Shown: one piece after another, positions 34,995 to 43,889 of the stretch
Layout of the letters: every line of letters starts with the position of its first letter
How positions within the stretch are numbered: position 1 is the first letter of the stretch
Assembly: GCA_003416985.1 (NCBI GenBank)
Contig: QVIN01000004.1
Coordinates: 62,001-126,000, forward strand
Source: Duganella sp. BJB480
GTDB lineage: Bacteria; Pseudomonadota; Gammaproteobacteria; Burkholderiales; Burkholderiaceae_D
DNA length: 64,000 nucleotides
Direction: 5' to 3'
Made by a program: the position numbers and the translations under genes
The notes under the pieces: generated by a model
What the model was told of the DNA's origin: nothing
Databases searched by the model: none
The model's input: the letters and a program-made list of their open reading frames with translations, nothing else

Positions 34995-36233
34995 ATGTCG
35001 CTCAATTACATCTGGTCCGGCTTCTTCCTGGTCGGCTTTGTGGCAGCGCTGGCGCAGTTCCTCCTGACGGGCGACACCGAGATTTTCAAACGCATCATCG
35101 ACGGCACCTTCGACTCCGCCAGGGCCTGCGTGATGGACATCGCGCTGCCGCTGGCCGGCGTGATGACGCTGTGGCTGGGCATCATGAACATCGGCGAAAA
35201 GGCCGGCGCCATCGACCTGCTGGCGCGGCTGATCGCGCCGTTCTTCTCGCGCATCTTCCCCGGCGTGCCGAAGAACCATCCGGCCACCGGCCACATGGTG
35301 ATGAACTTCTCGGCCAACCTGCTGGGCCTGGACAACGCGGCCACGCCGTTCGGCCTGAAGGCCATGGAAAGCCTGCAAACCCTCAACCCCAGCAAGGACG
35401 AGCCGACCGACGCGCAGATCATGTTCCTGGTGCTGCACACCTCGGGCCTGACGCTGATTCCGCTGGCCATCATGGCGCAGCGCTCGATCCTGGGCGCGGC
35501 CGATCCTTCGGACATCTTCATCCCCTGCATGATCGCGACCTACGTGGCGACCGTGACCGGCATCATCACCGTCGCCATCCGCCAGCGCATCAACCTGTTC
35601 AACGGCGTGGTGCTGAGCTGGCTGGGCGGGACGGCGGCCGCCATCGCCGGCATGGTCTGGACCTTCACGCACTACATGACCAAGACCGAGATCGAAACGT
35701 TCTCCAAAGTCTTCAGCAACCTGGTGCTGATGGTGGTGATCGCCGGCTTCATCATCGGCGCGCTGCGGCGCAAGGTCAACGTCTACGAGGCCTTCATCGA
35801 AGGCGCCAAGGGCGGCATCCAGACTTCGATCACCGTGATTCCCTACCTGGTCGGCATGCTGGTGGCCATCAGCGTGATCCGCAACGCCGGGGTGTTCGCC
35901 TACGTGGTGGACGGTTTCAACTGGGTGTTCGTCCAGCTCGGCATCAACACCGATTTCGTACCCGCGCTGCCGACCGCGCTGATGAAGCCGCTCAGCGGCA
36001 GCGCCGCCAAGGCCATGATGATCGACACCATGCGTACCTACGGCGTGGACTCGTTCGTCGGCCGCCTGGCCTGCGTGTTCAACGGCTCGGCCGACACCAC
36101 CTTCTACATCGTCGCGCTGTACTTCGGCTCGGTGGGCATACGCAAGACGCGCTACGCGATCTCCTGCGGCCTGATCGCCGATTTGGCCGGCGTCATCGCC
36201 GCGATTTTTGTCGCTTACGTTTTCTTCCATTGA
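34995..36233 (+). CDS. SpmA-SpmB fusion, nucleoside-recognition (Gate) membrane protein
   Basis: A 412-residue membrane protein with two Gate domains: an SpmA-like half (about 1-205; GVMTLWLGIMNIGEKAGAIDLLARL, NFSANLLGLDNAATPFGLKAM) and an SpmB-like half (about 230-412; GAKGGIQTSITVIPYLVGMLVAI, MRTYGVDSFVGRLACVFNGSADTTF-type end). In Bacillus these are separate spore-maturation proteins needed for core dehydration; in Gram-negatives the fused form has no settled role. The next gene encodes a D-Ala-D-Ala carboxypeptidase, 11 bases downstream. Confidence 0.92.
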   Translation: MSLNYIWSGFFLVGFVAALAQFLLTGDTEIFKRIIDGTFDSARACVMDIALPLAGVMTLWLGIMNIGEKAGAIDLLARLIAPFFSRIFPGVPKNHPATGHMVMNFSANLLGLDNAATPFGLKAMESLQTLNPSKDEPTDAQIMFLVLHTSGLTLIPLAIMAQRSILGAADPSDIFIPCMIATYVATVTGIITVAIRQRINLFNGVVLSWLGGTAAAIAGMVWTFTHYMTKTEIETFSKVFSNLVLMVVIAGFIIGALRRKVNVYEAFIEGAKGGIQTSITVIPYLVGMLVAISVIRNAGVFAYVVDGFNWVFVQLGINTDFVPALPTALMKPLSGSAAKAMMIDTMRTYGVDSFVGRLACVFNGSADTTFYIVALYFGSVGIRKTRYAISCGLIADLAGVIAAIFVAYVFFH

Positions 36234-36244
36234 ATCGGATAACC

Positions 36245-37819
36245 ATGTTCCGTCGCCTCATCCTCGCCGCGCTGATCGCCGCCGGCACCGCCCACGCCGC
36301 CGACCTGCCGGAGTCCATCAGCGCGCTGCTGCAGGCCGCGAATATTCCGCCGGAGGCCGCCGGCATCGTCGTCATGCGCGGGGACACCACGCTGGTCTCG
36401 CACAACGCGCAGCAGAGCATGCAGCCGGCGTCCACCATGAAGCTGTTCACCACGATGACGGCGCTGGAACAGCTGGGCCCGGCCTTCCGCGCCCGCACCG
36501 AGTTCCGCACCAGCGCCGAGGTGGTCAACGGCGTGCTGCAGGGCGACCTGATCCTGCGGGGCGGCGGCGATGTCGACCTGAACGAGGACGTGCTGCTGCA
36601 CATGCTGCAGGCACTGCGCAACCAAGGCATCCGCAAGATCAAGGGCGACGTGATCCTGGACCGGCAGCTGTTCCAGCCGGCGCGCCCGGACGTGGGCCAG
36701 CCGCCGTTCGACGAGTATCCATGGGCCTACTACAACGTGATTCCCGACGCGCTGCTGACCAACACCAATCTGCTGAAAGTGGAAATGCGCTCGACCGGCA
36801 ACAAGCTGGGCCTGGTGATGATGCCGGAAATGGAAAAGGTCGGCATCCGTTCTGACATGAAGCTCAGCGACGGGCCGTGCGGATCGTGGGAGGCCGGCTG
36901 GCGTTCGCCGGACGTGACGCGCAGCGGCGACAAGATCGAGGTGGTGCTGCATGGCAGCTTCCCGAAGAACTGCATCAAGTCGACCAGCGTCGACGTGATG
37001 GACCACCACGACTACCTGGAGCGCCTGCTGCGCGCCACCTGGCGCAAGCTGGGCGGCAGCATCAGCGGCGAGGTGCGCGAGGCCGATGCGTCAGCCGCGA
37101 CCACGGCTACGGCCACGCCGGCCGCCACCGTGGCCACCTCGCCCGCCGCCAGCCCGGACGCAGACGCCAGCCCTGCCGCGAACGCCGACACTCCGTCCAC
37201 GCCGGCTTCGGCCGCCGCCCCGGCCACCCGCCTGCTGGCCGAACACGTCTCCCGCCCGCTGCCGGAAATGCTACGCGACATCAACAAATTCTCGGACAAC
37301 ACCCTGGCCCGCACGGTGTTCCTGATGCTGGGCAGCCTGCAAGCCGACCCCGTGCTGGGCAGCCGCCCGATCCCCCCCGACGGCGGCGCCGCCAGCACGC
37401 CGATGCGCGCCGAAACCGCGATCCGCGCCTGGCTGCAAGCCCAGCGGATCGACGCCAACGGCCTGGTGTTCGACAACGGCTCCGGCCTGTCGCGCACCGA
37501 GCGCGCCACGCCGGCGCAACTGGCGGGCGTGCTGCAAGCCGGCCTGAAGAGCTTGTGGATGCCGGAGTTCCTGTCCAGCCTGCCGATCGCCGCCACCGAC
37601 GGCACCATGCGCAAGCGCCTCAAGGACAGCCCGGCCGCGCTGCGCGCCCGCATCAAGACCGGCAGCCTGAAGAGCGTGATCGCCATCGCCGGCTACGTCA
37701 CCGACGCCAACAACCAGCCCTGCATCGTGGTCGCCATCCTGAACGACGAACACGTCGCCAACGGCGCCGGCCGCACCGTGCTGGACGGCGTCATCGATTG
37801 GGTGGCCCGCAGCAAATGA
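36245..37819 (+). CDS. dacB: D-alanyl-D-alanine carboxypeptidase/endopeptidase, PBP4 (S13)
   Basis: Periplasmic class C penicillin-binding protein of 524 aa with signal peptide MFRRLILAALIAAGTAHA. Active-site motifs: Ser63-x-x-Lys66 (STMK), SDN at 350-352 and KTG at 471-473. It trims or cleaves D-Ala-containing cross-links of peptidoglycan. A low-complexity Ala/Thr/Pro/Asp insert at about 279-328 separates the second subdomain from the SDN region, unusual for the family. Starts 11 bases after the SpmAB fusion gene. Longer in-frame reading upstream is the spmAB gene out of frame. Confidence 0.95.
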   Translation: MFRRLILAALIAAGTAHAADLPESISALLQAANIPPEAAGIVVMRGDTTLVSHNAQQSMQPASTMKLFTTMTALEQLGPAFRARTEFRTSAEVVNGVLQGDLILRGGGDVDLNEDVLLHMLQALRNQGIRKIKGDVILDRQLFQPARPDVGQPPFDEYPWAYYNVIPDALLTNTNLLKVEMRSTGNKLGLVMMPEMEKVGIRSDMKLSDGPCGSWEAGWRSPDVTRSGDKIEVVLHGSFPKNCIKSTSVDVMDHHDYLERLLRATWRKLGGSISGEVREADASAATTATATPAATVATSPAASPDADASPAANADTPSTPASAAAPATRLLAEHVSRPLPEMLRDINKFSDNTLARTVFLMLGSLQADPVLGSRPIPPDGGAASTPMRAETAIRAWLQAQRIDANGLVFDNGSGLSRTERATPAQLAGVLQAGLKSLWMPEFLSSLPIAATDGTMRKRLKDSPAALRARIKTGSLKSVIAIAGYVTDANNQPCIVVAILNDEHVANGAGRTVLDGVIDWVARSK

Positions 37820-37887
37820 GCTGTAATTTTCCAAACTGAAATTCGCGTAGAATGATTTGAACACAACGTCCTGGGGAACATTGCGAG

Positions 37888-38631
37888 ATGTCCTTAACCG
37901 TCACCGAAATACTAGGCCGCTCCCAAGAAGGACAAACTCGTCCTTACATCTGCCGGTGCGATGATGGTGACGTCTACTTCGTCAAGGGCAAATCGACCAC
38001 TCGATATCAATTGATCGCCGAGTGGATATGCGCTCAATTATGCTCAGCATTAGAGTTGCCAATTGCGCACTATGCATTGGCGACGGTACCCGTCGAAATA
38101 GTCGAAGCCGACTTAACTGGCGCCTACCAAGACTTGGGCTCCGGGCCGGTCTTCGCTTCACGCCGAGTGAACGCGAAGAACCTGATGCGCAGCCATATCA
38201 AACGAGTGCAGCAAAGTCTGCGTCGCGACATCATCTTGTTTGATTGGTGGGTACACAATGCGGATCGCAACTTAACAGATATCGGCGGCAATCCCAATCT
38301 TCTATGGACTGTCGGCGAGCCGCCGTCCTTGGTCATGATTGATCACAATCTGGCTTTTGATGCGGACTTCGACCCAATACAATTTCTTCATCTCCATGTG
38401 TTCTCTGCCGAAGTAGCCGATCTGTTCAGCAATTTCCTGTTGCGCGACACGTACCGTGCCCGCTTTGCCACCTCACTGGAAAATTGGGATGATATTTGTG
38501 ATACGCTTCCCTTAGCTTGGCACTTTATCGACGCCGAAATGACCATGCCGACCAAATTCCCGTTTGATGAGATTAAGCGACTTCTGGAGCGCGCTCTAAC
38601 AGATGCATTCTGGCAGTTGCCACCCACATGA
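37888..38631 (+). CDS. HipA-like kinase (HipA_2 type)
   Basis: A 247-residue protein resembling the short HipA_2 family. Probable ATP-binding Lys33 (VYFVKGK), a catalytic-loop-like segment WWVHNADRN (His123, Asp126) followed by GGNPNLLW, and a DFG-like VMIDHN (Asp152). It lacks the N-terminal HipA subdomain and no HipB-like DNA-binding antitoxin is next to it. GC content is visibly lower than in its neighbours. It overlaps the DUF3037 gene by four bases (ATGA). HipA proteins phosphorylate translation factors; whether this one is toxic is not known. Confidence 0.82.
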   Translation: MSLTVTEILGRSQEGQTRPYICRCDDGDVYFVKGKSTTRYQLIAEWICAQLCSALELPIAHYALATVPVEIVEADLTGAYQDLGSGPVFASRRVNAKNLMRSHIKRVQQSLRRDIILFDWWVHNADRNLTDIGGNPNLLWTVGEPPSLVMIDHNLAFDADFDPIQFLHLHVFSAEVADLFSNFLLRDTYRARFATSLENWDDICDTLPLAWHFIDAEMTMPTKFPFDEIKRLLERALTDAFWQLPPT

Positions 38632-39482
38632 ATATCGCCTGTCATTACGCCATTGTTCGCTTTACCCCGTTCATCGAGACGGGGGAGTTCGCCAATGTCG
38701 GCCTGGTAATGCTTGCGCCTGGCATACGCTTTTTCGGCTTTAAGCTTTTGGTCAACCGATACGCTCGCGTTACCAATTTCTTTGAAGGGCTCGACCCCAA
38801 GGTTTTCAAAGCCTCTATCGGCGATCTGAACGAGGAGATGGAACGGCTCGATTTGATATTGGGCCAGACCGGCAGTTACGATAAAGAAGCTCTGCTGCGC
38901 ATTTGGACAGAGCTGATTAAGCCCCGCGAGACCATGTTGCGCTTTAGCGAACCACGCCTGGTCTTGGCAGAGGACTGCACGTCGAAATTGCACGAGCTCT
39001 ATGACTACTATGTCGGGCACAATTTTGCGAACAAGGAGTATCAGGAAAAGCTGCTGGAACGCGATGTCAGCGGATGGCTGCGTGATGCCGGGCTCCAAAA
39101 CAAGTTCCATGCGGCGCGCATCGGCAACGAGGAATATCACGCGCATTTTCCTTTCGTGGCGGGCACGGAAGAGCATCCTGAAAAAATCATCAAGCCGCTC
39201 AACCTCAATTACACCGACGCCGCGAAAATCATAGACCACGGCGGCCAATGGCTCTACCGTATTGATTCGCTTAAAAAGCGCGATCTGTTGCCCCCTCAAG
39301 TCCTCTTTGCCGTCAAAGGACCCGAGGCCAATGAGCCTACTCCACGCGGTCGCGCCCAAGGCGAGATTGTCGCTGAGTTGAAAGCAAAGAACGTGATCGT
39401 GGTTAGCCACGACAACGTTGCGCCGATCTTGGCATTTGCTCGCTCGTCCCCGGCAATCCTTCCTCCACCAGATAGTCGATGA
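38628..39482 (+). CDS. DUF3037 domain protein
   Basis: A 284-residue protein of unknown function, N-terminus IACHYAIVRFTPFIETGEFANVG as in DUF3037. It is predicted soluble; no catalytic motif is recognised. Coupled by an ATGA overlap to the HipA-like kinase, a pairing that suggests a two-gene module. Its final 80 bases overlap the 3' end of the convergent LysR gene, and GC rises sharply there, so the C-terminus seems to be read into pre-existing DNA after insertion. Confidence 0.8.
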   Translation: MNIACHYAIVRFTPFIETGEFANVGLVMLAPGIRFFGFKLLVNRYARVTNFFEGLDPKVFKASIGDLNEEMERLDLILGQTGSYDKEALLRIWTELIKPRETMLRFSEPRLVLAEDCTSKLHELYDYYVGHNFANKEYQEKLLERDVSGWLRDAGLQNKFHAARIGNEEYHAHFPFVAGTEEHPEKIIKPLNLNYTDAAKIIDHGGQWLYRIDSLKKRDLLPPQVLFAVKGPEANEPTPRGRAQGEIVAELKAKNVIVVSHDNVAPILAFARSSPAILPPPDSR

Positions 39483-40341
39483 ACGCCCGCACCTTCAACG
39501 CCAGGTGCGGGCCGGGCATGTAGACCGCGTGCACGGTGCCGGCGTACGGCTGGTCGAAGCTCCACTCCGGCAGCACCCGCCGCACCCGCCCCTGCGCCAG
39601 CGCCGGACGGGCCGTGAAGTCCGGCACCAGGCCGATGCCGCCGCCCGCCTCCACCACCGACAGCAAGGCCCCGCTGTTGTTGATCGTCAGCCGCGACGGC
39701 ACGCGGATGCTGGCCGTCTCGCCGCCGCGCCGCATGCTCCAGACGTCGCCGAAGCGCGCGTAGCCCAGGTAGCTGCACTGGTGCGCCGGCAGCTCGTGCG
39801 GCGATTGCGGCTCGCCATGCGCGTCCAGATATTGCTGCGACGCCACCAGCACATAGCTCACCGGCCCCAGCGTGCGCGCCGCCAGTCCCGGCGCCAGTTC
39901 GGTGGCGATGCGGATCGCCAGGTCCATGCCTTCCTCGATCAGGTCGATCTTGCGGTCCACCAGCTGCAGTTCGACATCGACCTCGGGATAGCGCGCCAGG
40001 AAACCCGGCAGCCTGGGCGCCAGCCACACCTGCCCCAGCACGATGGGCGCGCTGACGCGGATGGTGCCGTTCGGCCGCGCGCTGTAGCTGCCGGCCAGCG
40101 CATGCACCTCGCGCGCCGTGCTCACCATGCGCGCGCACGCCGCGTGCACCTGCTGCCCCAGCTCGGTCAGCGACAGCGAACGCGTGGTCCGCTGCAGCAG
40201 CCGTCCGCCCATGTGCGCCTCCAGCCGCGAAACGTGGCGGCTGACCGCCGACGTGGTCAGCTCCAGCTGCCGCGCCGCCGCAGAGAAACCGCCGCTATCG
40301 ACCACCTGTGCAAAGATAGCCATCTCCTTCAACATTTCCAT
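39403..40341 (-). CDS. LysR-family transcriptional regulator
   Basis: A 312-residue LysR regulator: winged helix about 1-60 (FAQVVDSGGFSAAARQLELTTSAVSRHVSRLE), effector-binding domain about 90-295. Divergent from an aldo/keto reductase gene with a palindrome between them, so it probably controls that gene and itself. The C-terminal dozen residues (SEQMPRSAQRCRG) lie in the overlap with the low-GC DUF3037 gene and may not be original. Confidence 0.93.
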   Translation of the reverse strand: MEMLKEMAIFAQVVDSGGFSAAARQLELTTSAVSRHVSRLEAHMGGRLLQRTTRSLSLTELGQQVHAACARMVSTAREVHALAGSYSARPNGTIRVSAPIVLGQVWLAPRLPGFLARYPEVDVELQLVDRKIDLIEEGMDLAIRIATELAPGLAARTLGPVSYVLVASQQYLDAHGEPQSPHELPAHQCSYLGYARFGDVWSMRRGGETASIRVPSRLTINNSGALLSVVEAGGGIGLVPDFTARPALAQGRVRRVLPEWSFDQPYAGTVHAVYMPGPHLALKVRAFIDYLVEEGLPGTSEQMPRSAQRCRG

Positions 40342-40365
40342 TGTCCCACCTTTGCAGCTGCATCA

Positions 40366-40382
40366 ACAATGCTTTGCATTGT
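40366..40382. promoter_or_regulatory. Candidate LysR-type operator
   Basis: ACAATGC-TTT-GCATTGT is a perfect 7-bp-arm palindrome located 25 bases from the LysR start and 65 bases from the aldo/keto reductase start. Spacing and symmetry fit a LysR recognition site. Confidence 0.55.
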
Positions 40383-40447
40383 ATGTGGATTGTGTATTTT
40401 TTGTGCGATCGCCATACTGAAAGCACCACATCACGCAGGGAGTCACC

Positions 40448-41425
<978 letters not shown>

Positions 41426-41447
41426 TGCCTACCGTGCGGGGTAAAAG

Positions 41448-42059
41448 CTACAGCACGCGGATGTAGTCGCGTCGCACCAGCTGGCGGTCGCCGCAATCGA
41501 AGTGCCACCATTCGCTGTTGATGCCGACCCAGCCGGCCTGGAACATGGCGTCGCGCAGCAGGCGGCGGTTGGCGATCTGCTGCGCGCTCAGCTCGCCGCG
41601 CGCCAGCAATGCCGCCTCCAGCGCCGGATGCGAGCGTTCCGATAAATCGTCGAAGCCGGTGCCCATGTCCAGCTCGCGGCCCTGCGCGTCCAGCAGGGTC
41701 AGGTCCAGCGCCATGCCGAAGGAGTGGATCGAGCCGCGCGCCGGATCGGCGATGTAGCCCAGCAGCTCGGTGCCCTGCAGCGCCAGCCACAGCTGCTCCT
41801 GCACCCGCTGCGGACGCAGCGCGTCCAGCACCAGCACCTTGCAGTCGGGCCGGCGCTCGCCCAGCCACGCCACCACCCGCTCCAGCGCGGCCGCCGCATC
41901 GTTGTGCAGCCAGGCGCAATCGAGCGGCGAGTACAGGTCGCGGCCGACGAAATTGTCCGGCGTGGCGTAGCGCAGGTCGACGGCGATGCCGGCGATGCTG
42001 CCGAGGCGCCGGAACTCGGGGTGGCCGGCGATTTCTTCACAGGTGATGGTGAATGCCAT
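41448..42059 (-). CDS. D-alanyl-D-alanine dipeptidase (VanX/DdpX, M15D)
   Basis: Zinc dipeptidase of 203 aa. Zinc-binding SIHSFGMALDLTLL (SxHxxGxAxD) and catalytic SEWWHFDC (ExxWH) are both present. It hydrolyses free D-Ala-D-Ala. It is the last gene of the murQ cluster, so a role in using D-Ala-D-Ala set free from peptidoglycan fits better than vancomycin resistance; no vanHA partner is seen. No signal peptide, so cytoplasmic. An open frame running upstream of the ATG is the amidase gene in another frame. Confidence 0.92.
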   Translation of the reverse strand: MAFTITCEEIAGHPEFRRLGSIAGIAVDLRYATPDNFVGRDLYSPLDCAWLHNDAAAALERVVAWLGERRPDCKVLVLDALRPQRVQEQLWLALQGTELLGYIADPARGSIHSFGMALDLTLLDAQGRELDMGTGFDDLSERSHPALEAALLARGELSAQQIANRRLLRDAMFQAGWVGINSEWWHFDCGDRQLVRRDYIRVL

Positions 42060-42076
42060 GCGGCGCTCCCAACGGA

Positions 42077-42952
42077 TTATTCGGTCGGCAACGTGCCCGG
42101 CGCCGGTTGCGGCGGCGGCATCACGGTCGGTGGCACCGCCATCTGCACAGGCAGCGGGCTGGTCAGCACATCGAGGATGGCCGCCGTCTCCGCATCCGGC
42201 TCGCCGTCGTACAGCGACTGCCGATACTTGGACTGGAACACCACCATCACGTTGCGGGTAGCCTGGTCCAGCTCGCCCGTCTGCGGCACCGCGTAGCCGT
42301 GCTGGGCCAGCTTGCGTTGGAACCACGCCACATCCGGCACCTGTTGCTGGAACAATTGCAAGCGCGCCGCCACGCGGCTCGGCTCCGGCCACGCGACCAG
42401 GCCGGCGTCGGCCAGCTGCTTCCACGGGAACATCGGGCCGGGATCCTGCTTGCGCTGCGGCGCGATGTCGTTGTGGCCGAGGATGTTCTCCGGCTTGATG
42501 TCGTGGCGCGCGACGATCTGCTTCAGCAGCAAAATCAGCTGGTCGATCTGCGCCTGCTTGAACGGCGCGTACACGCGGCCCTGCGGCGTGTCGACAAAGC
42601 CCGGATTGACGATCTCGATGCCGATCGACGCCGAGTTGAGCTGGTTGTAGATTTTCCAGCTGCTCAGGCCGGCATGGTTGGCCTGGCGCGATTCGTCCAC
42701 CAGCGTGTAGAAGAAGGGCTGGTCGGTGTCGGTCAGCAGGTAGTGGGCGCTGACTTCCTGCTGGGTCAGGATCTTGATCGAGCGCGGCAGGTCGCTGACC
42801 GTGTAGTGCAGGATGATGTACTTGATGCGGTCGCTCTGGCTGCGCGCCGTCAGCGTGGTGTCGAGGCGCGGCCCGGGAGGCGGCACGGTGGCGCAGCCGG
42901 CCAGCAGGGCGACGGCGGTGGACAGGGCGGCAAGCGGCAGGAGCTTCATCAT
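42077..42952 (-). CDS. N-acetylmuramoyl-L-alanine amidase, AmiD/AmpD-like lipoprotein
   Basis: Lipoprotein amidase of about 291 aa. Signal MMKLLPLAALSTAVALLAGC with lipobox LAGC. Amidase_2 domain with zinc ligands in IILHYTVSD and GHNDIAPQRKQDPGP, and a C-terminal peptidoglycan-binding domain (FQRKLAQHGYAVPQTGELDQATR). It cuts the bond between MurNAc or anhydro-MurNAc and L-Ala in the periplasm. Two adjacent ATGs (42952, 42949) are possible starts. Belongs to the peptidoglycan-salvage cluster. Confidence 0.93.
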   Translation of the reverse strand: MMKLLPLAALSTAVALLAGCATVPPPGPRLDTTLTARSQSDRIKYIILHYTVSDLPRSIKILTQQEVSAHYLLTDTDQPFFYTLVDESRQANHAGLSSWKIYNQLNSASIGIEIVNPGFVDTPQGRVYAPFKQAQIDQLILLLKQIVARHDIKPENILGHNDIAPQRKQDPGPMFPWKQLADAGLVAWPEPSRVAARLQLFQQQVPDVAWFQRKLAQHGYAVPQTGELDQATRNVMVVFQSKYRQSLYDGEPDAETAAILDVLTSPLPVQMAVPPTVMPPPQPAPGTLPTE

Positions 42953-42971
42953 TAGCGGTCTCGGCAACGTT

Positions 42972-43871
42972 TCAATTCCGTGAGTGTAGTGCAATGCGGG
43001 CCGCCGCGTGGTGCGCCTGTGTTTCTTTTTGCCGCAGCGGCAGTTCCGGCGGCAACGCCGCGCGCATCGCCTGCGCGATCAGCGGGTGCAGCGTGGCGGC
43101 CCGGCCGCTCAGCACCAGGGGGCGCGGTCCGTAGCGGCCCACCAGCGCCAGCCCGATGCGGGCCAGCTCGCGGCCGGCCTGTTCGAGGATGGCGCGCGCC
43201 ACCGGATCGGCATCCGCGCTGGCGGCCACGGCCAGGGCCAGCCGGCCGATGGCGCCCCGGTCCTGGCCGTAGATGAACTGGCGCGACAAGGCCCAGTCGC
43301 TGCCGCCGACCTGCTCGAACACCGCGCGCGCCATCGGCGATTGTTGCCAGGCGCCGGGCTGCTCGTCCTCCAGCCGCCAGATGTGGCGCATCGCTTCGCG
43401 CGCGATCCAGAAGCCGCCGCCGCCGTCGTCCAGCGTCACGCCGCGTCCGCCGGCGCGATGGAATATGCCGTCCTCGGCGATCCAGGCCGCGATGGAGCCG
43501 GTGCCGGCGTAGACCAGGTAGCCCTCGCCGGGCGCGAAACTGTCGAGGTAGGCGATTTCCACATCGTTGCGCAGCGCGACCGACGGCGGCGCTACTTGCA
43601 GCAGCTCGGCCAGCCATTGCGCGGGCAGCGTGGCCAGGCCGTCGAAGCCGGTCAGGCCGGCGCACACGGCTTGCGGCTTGCCCACCGCCAGCACCTGCGC
43701 CGCCAGCAGCGAGAAAATGCCGCGCACCGCGTCGCGGCCGGCGGTGCTGCCCATCTGCGTGGCGGACAGACCGGCCACCGCGCCCTCGGCCACGATCGCG
43801 CCCGCCGCGTCGGCCAGCGCCCAGCGGGTCTGCGTGCCGCCCGCGTCGATGCCCAGTCCCAGCTCGCCCAT
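42972..43871 (-). CDS. BadF/BcrA-type amino-sugar kinase (GlcNAc/MurNAc kinase)
   Basis: ASKHA-fold kinase of 299 aa. Phosphate-1 motif GIDAGGTQTRWALAD, YAGTGSIAAW as phosphate-2 and LVLSGRAATLHPLI near the C-terminus. The family includes N-acetylglucosamine kinases and MurK, which phosphorylates both MurNAc and GlcNAc. Next to murQ, whose substrate is MurNAc-6-phosphate, a MurK-like role is the best inference. Without it MurQ would have no kinase-derived substrate, since no PTS MurP or AnmK is seen here. Confidence 0.87.
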   Translation of the reverse strand: MGELGLGIDAGGTQTRWALADAAGAIVAEGAVAGLSATQMGSTAGRDAVRGIFSLLAAQVLAVGKPQAVCAGLTGFDGLATLPAQWLAELLQVAPPSVALRNDVEIAYLDSFAPGEGYLVYAGTGSIAAWIAEDGIFHRAGGRGVTLDDGGGGFWIAREAMRHIWRLEDEQPGAWQQSPMARAVFEQVGGSDWALSRQFIYGQDRGAIGRLALAVAASADADPVARAILEQAGRELARIGLALVGRYGPRPLVLSGRAATLHPLIAQAMRAALPPELPLRQKETQAHHAAARIALHSRN

Positions 43872-43889
43872 GTCGCGCTCCCGTGATGG

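Noticed and set aside
41448-42059. VanX-type gene as a vancomycin-resistance locus
   Set aside because: No vanH, vanA or vanRS nearby and a Gram-negative host; position in the murQ cluster fits nutrient salvage.
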